Origin: Lachnospiraceae bacterium
GTDB lineage: Bacteria > Bacillota > Clostridia > Lachnospirales > Lachnospiraceae
NCBI GenBank assembly: GCA_900770325.1
Contig: CAAGKE010000165.1
Coordinates: 1 to 13,215 of the forward strand
Length of the DNA: 13,215 bases
Direction: 5' to 3'
The notes under the pieces are model-generated. The model searched no databases. It was not told the origin of the DNA and was given only the letters and a program-made list of their open reading frames with translations. This document shows positions 7,354-13,215 of the stretch, one piece after another; position 1 is the stretch's first letter, and the number at the start of each line of letters is the position of its first letter. Position numbers and translations under genes: made by a program.

Positions 7354-8952
7354 TTACTGGATTTCTTCTATCTCTGTTTCCGGCTCGAACTGAGCTGCCC
7401 AGGACTGTGCATTTACCATGATTTCTGCCAGAAGAGACATCAGTTCTGAATCAGAAAGCTCCAGGATCATTTTCTCATTTTGTGATACTTCAAATTCCTG
7501 CGGCCGGGCAGCTGCCTGTATCACACCCTGTACTCCTGCCTTTTCTCCGTCTGCCTCCAGAGAAAGCTGATTGATCGTCCAGCAGAAGGACTGACCTTTT
7601 TCCACCTCTGAAAATGTACTGGAAAGATTCATGGCCACTGTAGTGTCCTCATCCGACATTTTGAAAACGGCATCCAGATCACCGGTCCCGGCATTAAAGG
7701 AAACTGTAACAGGAGTATCCGAATACTGTACCTCTCCTTCATCAGTGATTTCCAGATGCATCGTGGTCTCGGAAGAATTATCTGTGATTACTGTTTCTTT
7801 TTCCAGGCAGAAAGTCCCCATTTCATTTCTGTCCAGATCTTCCACTGTCATGCAGAAATTAAATGCCTGCAAAGGCTGGCTGGGATCAGCAAAGGTCATC
7901 TCATAATTCAGATAACCCTGAAACTCTTCTGCCTCTTCCACAGTAGTATTCACCTTCACCAGAGATGAAGATACTTCCTCCTCTTCGCCTGTCTCTGCCT
8001 CTGCTTCGGACTCACTTTCCTGCAGTTTTTGTACCAGCTCCGTTGTATCGCAGTACAGCTCATAACTGATTTTCTCTACCAGATCATTTTGTACTGTAAA
8101 ATGGATCTCCACCTCATCACCCATTACAGAACTGATCTGATCCAGCATCTGTTCCATATCTTCCCGGGCACTGTCCACATCGCTGTTTACCATAAGACCG
8201 GAATTTTCAAAAATTCCAAAATATTCTTCCAGAACGATCCGGTAAATATCTACAATATCCTGCGTGCGGTAAACGACTGTATAAACAGTCAGATCCCCTT
8301 CTTCCGTTTTCTCTGCCTTCATATCCTGCTGAAGTTCTTCTGTTTTATCCTCCAGTCTTCCTTTCAGTCCGGCATTTTCTTCTTCCGCTGAGGCTTCTGC
8401 ATTCTCCGGATAGAACTTCAGTTCAATTTCCGGTACTTCCGATGGCTCCTCTCCCTCCAGCATCAACTGCAGTGCAGAGCCTTCATACTGTTCCTTAAAG
8501 CTTCCGGAACGGATGCCGATCGCACCCTCAAAAAACTGAGGCAGCGTCAGTGCCAGCTGTTCTCTGTCCCCGTACAGGGATAAATCTACCAGAGGATCAA
8601 TGCCTCTGTTTAATCCAAATTGAAACAGCCATTTTTTCAGTACCGGATCAATCTGCAAATTCAGGTGAAGGGAGCTCCCTTCCGGAACAGCATCAGAAAC
8701 ACCCAGCAGTTGTGCAGTTCCATCCATCAGTTCTCCGGAAAGATCCAGATAAAGCCCGTTCTCCTTCATCTCCTCCGCCAACTGTGAAAATCCGATGGTA
8801 TTTTCTAATAAAGACGATTCATTCGTTTTAAATTGCTTTTCTAGGATCCCATTCAGTTCTTCTGCCGGTGTTGCATAAACCACACTCTGCATGGACAATG
8901 CAGCAGAGAGTGCAGTTACTGCAATCATACCTGTTATACCGCGTTTTCTCAT
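7354..8952 (-). CDS. Secreted acidic protein of unknown function
   Basis: A 532-residue protein that I do not recognise. The start is placed at ATG 8952, preceded by GGGAGG at 8 bases; an upstream in-frame ATG at 8976 would add eight residues overlapping that ribosome site. Residues 1-27 form a clear signal peptide (MRKRG, hydrophobic core, ending VVYA before TPAEE). There is no lipobox cysteine, LPXTG sorting signal or C-terminal membrane anchor, so it should be released or wall-associated. The rest is strongly acidic, with alternating beta-strand-like segments and two Glu-rich linkers, near residues 195-220 and 325-342 (ESESEAEAETGEEEEV). Segments such as VDIYRIVLEEYFGIF could be helices packed on a sheet, and a LolA/LppX-like half-barrel is conceivable but unproven. 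It has its own promoter overlapped by an operator-like inverted repeat, suggesting conditional expression. A role as envelope stress or substrate-binding protein is speculation. Confidence 0.85.
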   Translation of the reverse strand: MRKRGITGMIAVTALSAALSMQSVVYATPAEELNGILEKQFKTNESSLLENTIGFSQLAEEMKENGLYLDLSGELMDGTAQLLGVSDAVPEGSSLHLNLQIDPVLKKWLFQFGLNRGIDPLVDLSLYGDREQLALTLPQFFEGAIGIRSGSFKEQYEGSALQLMLEGEEPSEVPEIELKFYPENAEASAEEENAGLKGRLEDKTEELQQDMKAEKTEEGDLTVYTVVYRTQDIVDIYRIVLEEYFGIFENSGLMVNSDVDSAREDMEQMLDQISSVMGDEVEIHFTVQNDLVEKISYELYCDTTELVQKLQESESEAEAETGEEEEVSSSLVKVNTTVEEAEEFQGYLNYEMTFADPSQPLQAFNFCMTVEDLDRNEMGTFCLEKETVITDNSSETTMHLEITDEGEVQYSDTPVTVSFNAGTGDLDAVFKMSDEDTTVAMNLSSTFSEVEKGQSFCWTINQLSLEADGEKAGVQGVIQAAARPQEFEVSQNEKMILELSDSELMSLLAEIMVNAQSWAAQFEPETEIEEIQ

Positions 8953-8998
8953 TTGTTCTTCCTCCCAAAGATTCATCTATATTATACACCTTATCATG

Positions 8999-9026
8999 TG
9001 TACTAGTTAAATAGTACGCTAGTACA
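8999..9026. promoter_or_regulatory. Operator-like inverted repeat over the -10 of the secreted-protein promoter
   Basis: TGTACTAG (8999-9006) and CTAGTACA (9019-9026) are perfect 8-bp complements separated by 12 bases, and the -10 hexamer lies inside the spacer. A further CGTACTAT-type match sits in the spacer and GTACTTGACA spans the -35, so the GTACT core recurs. The geometry suits a dimeric repressor such as a GntR (YtrA-like), TetR or MarR protein; the family is a guess. Confidence 0.55.
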
Positions 9027-9039
9027 AAGGGAATGTCAA
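9011..9039 (-). promoter_or_regulatory. Sigma-A-type promoter of the secreted-protein gene
   Basis: TTGACA (9039-9034) is separated by exactly 17 bases from TACTAT (9016-9011, 4 of 6). A second TATAAT lies at 8986-8981 with a poor -35, and could be an alternative. Initiation from the first would be near 9004, giving a leader of about 50 bases. Confidence 0.6.
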
Positions 9040-9078
9040 GTACCATTTGTTACTGTTCCGGTGCATCCCCAGGACGAC

Positions 9079-9189
9079 GTTTCGAAACAGACGTACATCT
9101 CACGGAAACAGGACAACACTGAGATATACACCTGTTTCAAAACGTCTGTTTCAATAATGCCTTGTGAACAGCAACGTGACGACTGTTTC
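9079..9189. repeat. Cluster of GAAACAG/CTGTTTC half-sites with nested inverted repeats
   Basis: The 7-mer GAAACAG occurs at 9084 and 9105, and its complement CTGTTTC at 9132, 9146 and 9183. A perfect GTTTCGAAAC palindrome lies at 9079-9088. The outer arms GAAACAGACGT (9084-9094) and ACGTCTGTTTC (9142-9152) are exact complements, as are the inner arms GAAACAGG (9105-9112) and CCTGTTTC (9131-9138). ATCTCA (9097-9102) and TGAGAT (9120-9125) could pair instead, in a crossing arrangement. The stretch lies between rlmH and the secreted-protein promoter; it has no U tract and no credible coding frame. Confidence 0.6.
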
Positions 9190-9225
9190 TCATACTACAG
9201 AATATACTGTACCTACTATATACCA

Positions 9226-9705
9226 TTACTTATGATATGGCTCATGATTGATAATGCGAAAACACCGGTAAACCTGTTCCAGTAAAATCACCCGCATCAA
9301 TTGATGGGGAAAGGTCAGATCAGAAAAAGAAAGAAGAAAATCAGCCCGCTTCAAAACCTCCGGAGCCAGGCCCAGAGAGCCGCCGATCACGAAGGTGACA
9401 TGACTTTTTCCCTGAATGCCCAGTTGCTCCAGCTTCTCTGCAAAACCTTCCGAATTCATTTTTTTCCCCTCGATAGCCAGCGCGATCACATAGGAATCCT
9501 CTTTCAGGGCTCTCACAATACGCTGCCCTTCCTTTTGTTTGATCTGGGCTTCCAGCGCTTCTCCCGCCCGGTCAGGTGTCTGTTCATCCGGAAGCTCCAT
9601 AATATCCAGTTTACAGTAACGGCTCAGCCGCTTGCTGTATTCCTTTATTGCTTCCGACAGATATTTTTCCTTTATCTTTCCTACAGAAATGATCGTAATA
9701 TTCAT
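9226..9705 (-). CDS. rlmH: 23S rRNA (pseudouridine-1915-N3)-methyltransferase RlmH
   Basis: A 159-residue, full-length RlmH of the SPOUT (alpha/beta-knot) superfamily. It uses S-adenosylmethionine to methylate pseudouridine 1915 in helix 69 of 23S rRNA on assembled 70S ribosomes. Family landmarks are MNITIISVGKIKEKYL at the N-terminus, IALAIEGKKMNSEGFA (74-89), the SAM-binding loop FVIGGSLGL (105-113), and the C-terminal knot block LTFPHQLMRVILLEQVYRCFRI ending NHEPYHK, which is essentially invariant. The ATG at 9705 is preceded by AAAGGA about 11 bases upstream, a slightly long spacing. The gene stands alone between two intergenic regions of more than 270 bases. No clear promoter was identified upstream: copy B of the dispersed repeat occupies much of the proximal upstream region. 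Confidence 0.98.
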   Translation of the reverse strand: MNITIISVGKIKEKYLSEAIKEYSKRLSRYCKLDIMELPDEQTPDRAGEALEAQIKQKEGQRIVRALKEDSYVIALAIEGKKMNSEGFAEKLEQLGIQGKSHVTFVIGGSLGLAPEVLKRADFLLSFSDLTFPHQLMRVILLEQVYRCFRIINHEPYHK

Positions 9706-9735
9706 TTCAGCAAATATCCTTTCATTTTTCAGCTT

Positions 9736-9775
9736 CGCATTCGATCACGCCGCGGCAAGAACACCAGAGGCGTTC
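9736..9775 (-). repeat. Dispersed palindromic repeat, copy B
   Basis: The minus strand carries the same 40-bp unit as copy A (2271-2310), with 36 of 40 identities. The stem here is GAACGCC-TCT-GGTGTTC with one G-T pair, and can extend outward to 10 bp (CAAGAACGCC with GGTGTTCTTG). The element ends about 31 bases before the rlmH start, so it would lie in the rlmH leader if transcription starts farther upstream. Relative to gene direction its orientation is opposite to copy A. Confidence 0.75.
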
Positions 9776-9878
9776 TTGAATCTATCCAGCAGATTATCCT
9801 TCCAGCCTGAATTTTCTTTTCATGCCAGTGTATTCCTTCTTTTCGACACAACGTAAAGGCTGCAGGAGGTAATTGGAG

Positions 9879-9923
9879 CGTTTTGCGTTATAGGAAATCA
9901 CAATTTCCTATAACGCGAAAACG
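9879..9923. repeat. 45-base near-perfect inverted repeat between nfnB and rlmH
   Basis: The arm at 9879-9898 and the arm at 9903-9923 are complementary over 20 base pairs with one bulged base, around the loop CACA. The core 14 bp (GCGTTATAGGAAAT and its complement) are perfect. Neither strand is followed by a U tract, so it is not a standard intrinsic terminator, although the long stem could still stop or stabilise the nfnB message. The shape also fits a small MITE- or REP-like element. Confidence 0.65.
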
Positions 9924-9929
9924 AGGCCG

Positions 9930-9966
9930 GGCAAAACCAAAATGAACTTTTCAGATTGGTTCTGCC
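9930..9966 (-). terminator. Hairpin downstream of nfnB, possible weak terminator
   Basis: Starting 22 bases past the nfnB stop, an 11-bp stem (GGCAGAACCAA with TTGGTTTTGCC, one G-T pair) encloses a 15-base loop. The following bases are GC-rich rather than a U tract, so termination is uncertain; with the adjacent 45-base inverted repeat it may protect the 3' end of the nfnAB message. Confidence 0.35.
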
Positions 9967-9988
9967 GCAGCCCCGATATGAAAACTAT

Positions 9989-11380
9989 TTATTTTTTGCT
10001 TTTGATAAACTCATCAATACCCTTTGCGGCTGTTTTTCCTGCACCCATAGCAAGGATAACCGTAGCAGCACCTGTCACAGCATCACCGCCGGCATATACG
10101 CCCTCTTTGGAAGTAGCTCCGGTCTCTTCTTCTGCAACGATACATTTTCTCTTATTGGTATCCAGTCCGTAGGTAGTAGAAGAAATCAGCGGGTTGGGAG
10201 AAGTTCCCAGAGACATGATCACAGTATCCAGCTCCAGTTCAAATTCGGATCCCGGAACCTCTACCGGACGTCTTCTGCCGGAAGCATCCGGCTCACCCAG
10301 TTCCATCTTCACACAGGTCATACCTTTCACACAGCCGTTTTCATCCACCAGGATCTCCTTCGGATTGGTCAGCAGATCAAAGATAATGCCCTCTTCCTTT
10401 GCGTGATGTACTTCTTCCTTACGTGCCGGAAGCTCTGCCTCACTGCGGCGGTATACGATATGTACTTCCGCGCCCAGACGAAGAGCGGTTCTGGCAGCAT
10501 CCATTGCAACGTTTCCGCCGCCGACAACAGCTACCTTCTTGCCGTGTGCGATCGGTGTATCGTAATCCTCACGGAACGCTTTCATCAGGTTATTTCTGGT
10601 CAGATACTCATTGGCGGAGAATACGCCCTTGGCCTGTTCACCGGGGATACCCATGAACATGGGAAGTCCGGCACCGGAACCGATGAAGACAGCTTCAAAT
10701 CCTTCCTCTGTCAGCAGATCGTCGATGGTAACGGATTTGCCCACCACCACGTTGGTCTCGATCTTAACGCCAAGAGACTGAACATTTTCCACTTCCTTAG
10801 CCACTACCTTATCCTTGGGAAGACGGAATTCAGGAATACCATAAACAAGAACACCGCCGGCTTTGTGCAATGCTTCAAAAATGGTCACATCATAACCCAT
10901 TTTAGCCAGATCACCTGCGCAGGTCAGACCGGAGGGGCCGGAACCGATAACTGCCACCTTATGGCCGTTCTTTTCTGCGGGAGCTTCCGGTTTAATACCG
11001 TTTTCTCTTGCCCAGTCTGCCACGAAACGCTCCAGCTTACCGATGGAAACCGCCTCACCTTTGATACCGCGGATGCACTTTCCTTCACACTGGGTTTCCT
11101 GAGGACATACACGTCCGCAGATAGCCGGAAGTGCGCTGGACTGAGAAATCACCTTGTAAGCTTCCTCAAAGTTTCCTTCCTTTACCTCAGCGATGAAATC
11201 AGGAATATTAATATTTACAGGACATCCCTGTACGCACTTTGCGTTTTTGCAGTGGAGACATCTGGAAGCCTCTTCTACTGCCTCGTCCTTATTATATCCA
11301 AGACAAACCTCTTCGAAGTTTGTAGCTCTTACCTGCGGATCCTGTTCTGCAACCGGAACCTTCTTTAATACGTCTGCCAT
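9989..11380 (-). CDS. nfnB: NfnB: large subunit of NADH-dependent reduced ferredoxin:NADP+ oxidoreductase
   Basis: A 463-residue flavoprotein of the glutamate-synthase small-subunit (GltD) family. With NfnA it performs flavin-based electron bifurcation, coupling reduced ferredoxin and NADH oxidation to NADP+ reduction, reversibly, in the cytoplasm. The N-terminus carries two ferredoxin-like cysteine sets: C41-C44-C49-C53 (CLHCKNAKCVQGCP) and C88-C92-C98-C102 (ICGRVCPQETQCEGKC). The FAD fold begins at KVAVIGSGPSG (141-151), and the second dinucleotide fold has VVGGGNVAMDAA (285-296) with Arg-Arg at 311-312, as expected for NADPH binding. The C-terminal FAD signature GVYAGGDAVTGAATV is present. 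Its ATG overlaps the nfnA stop by one base (TAATG). No glutamate synthase large subunit lies nearby, and the partner is an NfnA-type subunit, which rejects a gltD assignment. A sulfide dehydrogenase (SudA) label is the main alternative. Confidence 0.93.
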   Translation of the reverse strand: MADVLKKVPVAEQDPQVRATNFEEVCLGYNKDEAVEEASRCLHCKNAKCVQGCPVNINIPDFIAEVKEGNFEEAYKVISQSSALPAICGRVCPQETQCEGKCIRGIKGEAVSIGKLERFVADWARENGIKPEAPAEKNGHKVAVIGSGPSGLTCAGDLAKMGYDVTIFEALHKAGGVLVYGIPEFRLPKDKVVAKEVENVQSLGVKIETNVVVGKSVTIDDLLTEEGFEAVFIGSGAGLPMFMGIPGEQAKGVFSANEYLTRNNLMKAFREDYDTPIAHGKKVAVVGGGNVAMDAARTALRLGAEVHIVYRRSEAELPARKEEVHHAKEEGIIFDLLTNPKEILVDENGCVKGMTCVKMELGEPDASGRRRPVEVPGSEFELELDTVIMSLGTSPNPLISSTTYGLDTNKRKCIVAEEETGATSKEGVYAGGDAVTGAATVILAMGAGKTAAKGIDEFIKSKK

Positions 11381-12267
11381 TATTTGTCACCTCCGCACTG
11401 TCCACATCCGCCGTGATGAGTCTCGCCCTCCTGCCATTTCAGCAGAGCACGTCCCTCTTCGGTCTTATACATGGTCGCTCTCTTCATGGCAGCATCAAAA
11501 TCTACCAGATGGCCATCAAATTCAGGACCGTCAACACATGCAAATTTCACTTCGTCACCTACCATCAGACGACAGGCACCGCACATACCGGTACCGTCAA
11601 CCATGATCGGATTCATGCTGACAACCGTATGCAGATTATGCTTCTTGGTGGTCAGACAGCAGAATTTCATCATGATCATGGGGCCGATCGCTACGCAGTG
11701 ATCGTATTCTTTTCCTTCCACATCGATCAGATCATCAATCACCTTTGTTACCATACCGCTGCGTCCATAGGAACCATCATCGGTGGTCACATAAACATTG
11801 GCAACCTTTTTCATCTCTTCTTCCAGAATAACCAGATCCTTGGTCTTAGCACCAATGATTACATCGCACTCGATTCCATGCTCATGCAGCCATTTTGCCT
11901 GGGGATATACCGGAGCAGTACCAACACCGCCGGCCACAAACAGAATTTTCTTCTTTTTTACTTCTTCCAGCGGGTCTGTACACAGATCAGACGGCTTTCC
12001 CAGAGGTCCAACGAAATCCATAAATGCATCGCCAGCCTTCAGGCTTGTGTATTTGTGGGTAGAAGCGCCAACTGGCTGGAACACGATGGTGATCGTTCCC
12101 TTTTCACGATCATAATCACAGATCGTAAGCGGAATTCTTTCGGATGTCTCGTCCAGTTTTACAATGATAAACTGACCCGGCAGACAACGATTTGCAACGC
12201 GCGGAGCTTCTACAACCATCTCGTAGATATTGCCCGCAAGGTTTCTTGCTTCCAAAATCTTGTACAT
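11380..12267 (-). CDS. nfnA: NfnA: small subunit of NADH-dependent reduced ferredoxin:NADP+ oxidoreductase
   Basis: A 295-residue ferredoxin-NADP reductase-fold subunit that binds FAD, NAD(H) and a [2Fe-2S] cluster. The FAD motif is RIPLTI (44-49), the NAD-binding loop is AGGVGTAPV (112-120), and the cluster region is DGTGMCGACRLMV...FAC with Asp224, Cys229, Cys232 and Cys244. That spacing matches the unusual one-Asp, three-Cys ligation known from Thermotoga NfnAB. The start ATG at 12267 has GGAGG 6 bases upstream. The gene directly precedes nfnB and overlaps it by one base, giving a balanced two-subunit message. The last dozen residues (HHGGCGQCGGDK) form a glycine-rich tail with a CxxC pair beyond the normal fold. 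Dihydroorotate dehydrogenase electron-transfer subunit PyrK is related, but no pyrD is present and the partner is NfnB. Confidence 0.93.
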   Translation of the reverse strand: MYKILEARNLAGNIYEMVVEAPRVANRCLPGQFIIVKLDETSERIPLTICDYDREKGTITIVFQPVGASTHKYTSLKAGDAFMDFVGPLGKPSDLCTDPLEEVKKKKILFVAGGVGTAPVYPQAKWLHEHGIECDVIIGAKTKDLVILEEEMKKVANVYVTTDDGSYGRSGMVTKVIDDLIDVEGKEYDHCVAIGPMIMMKFCCLTTKKHNLHTVVSMNPIMVDGTGMCGACRLMVGDEVKFACVDGPEFDGHLVDFDAAMKRATMYKTEEGRALLKWQEGETHHGGCGQCGGDK

Positions 12268-12290
12268 AACATACCTCCATATATTTTGAT

Positions 12291-12327
12291 GGAACCACGG
12301 CCATATCCCGGATCATGGAATGGAGCC
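12291..12327. other. Imperfect stem in the nfnA leader
   Basis: GGAACCACGGCCAT (12291-12304) and ATGGAATGGAGCC (12315-12327) can pair imperfectly about 24-60 bases upstream of the nfnA start. I see no match to a riboswitch I know; it may be a simple leader stem or chance. Confidence 0.25.
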
Positions 12328-12513
12328 GTCACCCCATTATTTCATAAACAGCCAGAAAACTTATTCCTGTAAAGTACAGATTCAACAGGAAAATTCTGAC
12401 GCCATTTCTGAAATACAGGCATACTCATCCGTTCGGCCAGATTGTGAAGCAGTGGGTTATACCAGAAAACTGATCTGCAATCAGGGCAAAAGCTGAAAAT
12501 GCCGTACATAATC

Positions 12514-12542
12514 AGTATAAAACAAAGAAGCACAAAATTCAA
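12514..12542 (-). promoter_or_regulatory. Putative sigma-A promoter for nfnAB
   Basis: TTGAAT (12542-12537, 4 of 6) is separated by 17 bases from TATACT (12519-12514, 5 of 6), just beyond the ftsK stop. Initiation near 12507 would give a 240-base leader. That leader holds no recognised riboswitch, only an imperfect stem and the 3' part of a doubtful 71-codon frame. Confidence 0.55.
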
Positions 12543-12553
12543 CAAAAAATACG

Positions 12554-13215
12554 TCAATTTTCTTCCAGATAATTTTCAAACTGTTCCATGGACATCAGTA
12601 CTTTACGGGGTTTTGTCCCTTCTTCAGGTCCCACCACACCGGCCTCAGACAACTGATCCATGATTCTTGCCGCCCGGTTGAAACCGATCTTGAACCATCG
12701 CTGCAGCATTCCGATGGATGCTTTATCCTTATCTATGATAAATTTCCCCGCATCCGCAAACAGTTCGTCCACATCGCTTCCGCCTGAGGCTGACGATACG
12801 GCTGATTTCTGAACCTGGGCGATCTGTTCCTCCATCTGCTTTTTGTACTGTTCTCCGTCTGTATTTTTCTCCTTTAAGAACTCCACCACATCCGAAACTT
12901 CTTTATCGGAAACAAAAGCTCCCTGGATTCTGGCCGGCTTTTTATAGGTCTGGGGTGAAAACAGCATATCACCATTTCCCAGAAGCTTTTCGGCTCCATT
13001 CGTATCCAGAATCGTTCGGGAATCTACCCCGGAAGATACAGAAAAAGCGATTCGGGAAGGCATGTTGGCTTTGATCAGACCGGTAATAACATCCACCGAA
13101 GGACGCTGAGTGGCAATAACCAGATGGATGCCCGCAGCACGGGCAAGCTGAGCAAGACGGCAGATAGCATCTTCCACTTCCCCGGATGCCACCATCATCA
13201 GATCTGCCAGCTCAT
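12554..13215 (-). CDS. FtsK/SpoIIIE DNA translocase, C-terminal part (N-terminus outside window)
   Basis: About 219 residues of the C-terminal motor and gamma domains of an FtsK/SpoIIIE hexameric dsDNA translocase, which pumps chromosomal DNA through the division or sporulation septum. The frame is open to the window edge, beginning in the Walker B region (ELADLMMVA). The sensor-type block GIHLVIATQRPSVDVITGLIKANMPSR and LDTNGAEKLLGNGDML follow. After a polar linker, the last ~65 residues (FADAGKFIIDKDKASIGMLQRWF...NRAARIMDQLSEAGVVGP) are the winged-helix gamma domain that reads polar KOPS/SRS sequences to set direction. The TGA stop is at 12554. Walker A and the membrane domain lie upstream and are not visible, so FtsK and SpoIIIE paralogues cannot be separated. 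A TTG overlapping the stop begins a 71-codon frame judged doubtful. Confidence 0.95.
   Translation of the reverse strand, partial: ELADLMMVASGEVEDAICRLAQLARAAGIHLVIATQRPSVDVITGLIKANMPSRIAFSVSSGVDSRTILDTNGAEKLLGNGDMLFSPQTYKKPARIQGAFVSDKEVSDVVEFLKEKNTDGEQYKKQMEEQIAQVQKSAVSSASGGSDVDELFADAGKFIIDKDKASIGMLQRWFKIGFNRAARIMDQLSEAGVVGPEEGTKPRKVLMSMEQFENYLEEN

Noticed and set aside
8828..9046. Minus-strand 72-codon frame with several cysteines, spanning the secreted-protein promoter and start
   Set aside because: It overlaps, out of frame, the signal-peptide region of the secreted protein, and its own start lies upstream of the predicted -35; no ribosome site.
9782..9815. Nine-codon frame with an AAGGA upstream, as a possible rlmH leader peptide
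   Set aside because: Too short to judge, spacing to AAGGA is long, and no promoter or attenuator structure with a U tract supports it.
9956..11368. Plus-strand 470-codon open frame
   Set aside because: It is antisense to almost all of nfnB, whose cofactor motifs are intact. The translation is Ser/Cys/His-rich without a family resemblance, and there is no ribosome site; it is a codon-usage shadow.
9989..12267. Assignment as gltD (glutamate synthase small subunit) plus pyrK
   Set aside because: No gltB or pyrD is nearby, and the fused arrangement with one-base overlap, two N-terminal Fe-S cysteine sets and the Asp/Cys cluster motif all fit NfnAB.
11413..12372. Plus-strand 319-codon open frame
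   Set aside because: Antisense to nfnA throughout; low-complexity His/Ile composition and no recognisable domain.
12342..12557. 71-codon frame starting at a TTG that overlaps the ftsK stop
   Set aside because: No ribosome site, rare start codon, a promoter lies inside it, and no family resemblance; mentioned only as a low-interest finding.
1..13215. CRISPR array, tRNA/rRNA genes, insertion sequence or prophage genes
   Set aside because: No regularly spaced repeats, cloverleaf genes, transposase or phage frames were seen on either strand; the repeats present are short palindromes without coding capacity.

Overview
The window looks like core chromosome of an anaerobic, endospore-forming Clostridia member, most likely Lachnospiraceae (Blautia/Dorea/Ruminococcus-like). 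This is inferred from the gene content (yqfC-yqfD sporulation pair, NfnAB bifurcating transhydrogenase, YtgP/SpoVB-type flippase), the moderate GC content, strong AGGAGG-type ribosome sites and GTG/TTG starts. No 16S rRNA or other taxonomic marker is present. Every credible gene lies on the minus strand, so transcription runs from high to low coordinates. I saw no tRNA, rRNA, CRISPR array, transposase or phage gene.

Layout in transcription order: (i) 13215-12554, the C-terminal end of an FtsK/SpoIIIE DNA translocase; (ii) a 286-base gap with a good promoter, then nfnA-nfnB (12267-9989), a ferredoxin/NAD(H)/NADP(H) electron-bifurcating enzyme whose two genes overlap by one base; (iii) a 283-base gap with two hairpins and one copy of a dispersed palindromic repeat, then rlmH (9705-9226); (iv) a 273-base gap with a cluster of GAAACAG half-sites and a sigma-A-type promoter overlapped by an inverted repeat, then an unrecognised secreted acidic protein (8952-7354); (v) a promoter with flanking operator-like boxes and an FGGY-family sugar kinase (7220-5622) ending in an intrinsic terminator; (vi) the compact yqfC-yqfD-phoH-ybeY cluster (5437-2334), where the last three genes are joined by ATGA overlaps; (vii) a second copy of the dispersed repeat, a promoter and a perfect 14-bp palindrome, then a DUF3048/YerB-like secreted protein and the N-terminal two-thirds of a MOP-superfamily (YtgP/SpoVB/MurJ-like) flippase (2171-1).

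The functional themes are chromosome segregation, redox balancing, ribosome/rRNA maturation (RlmH, YbeY), sporulation (YqfC, YqfD), sugar phosphorylation and envelope biogenesis. These are mostly ordinary housekeeping genes. The parts that merit a second look are intergenic: the two-copy 40-bp repeat, the 45-base inverted repeat after nfnB, the GAAACAG/CTGTTTC cluster, and the operator-like repeats over three promoters. I did not find a convincing new multigene system.
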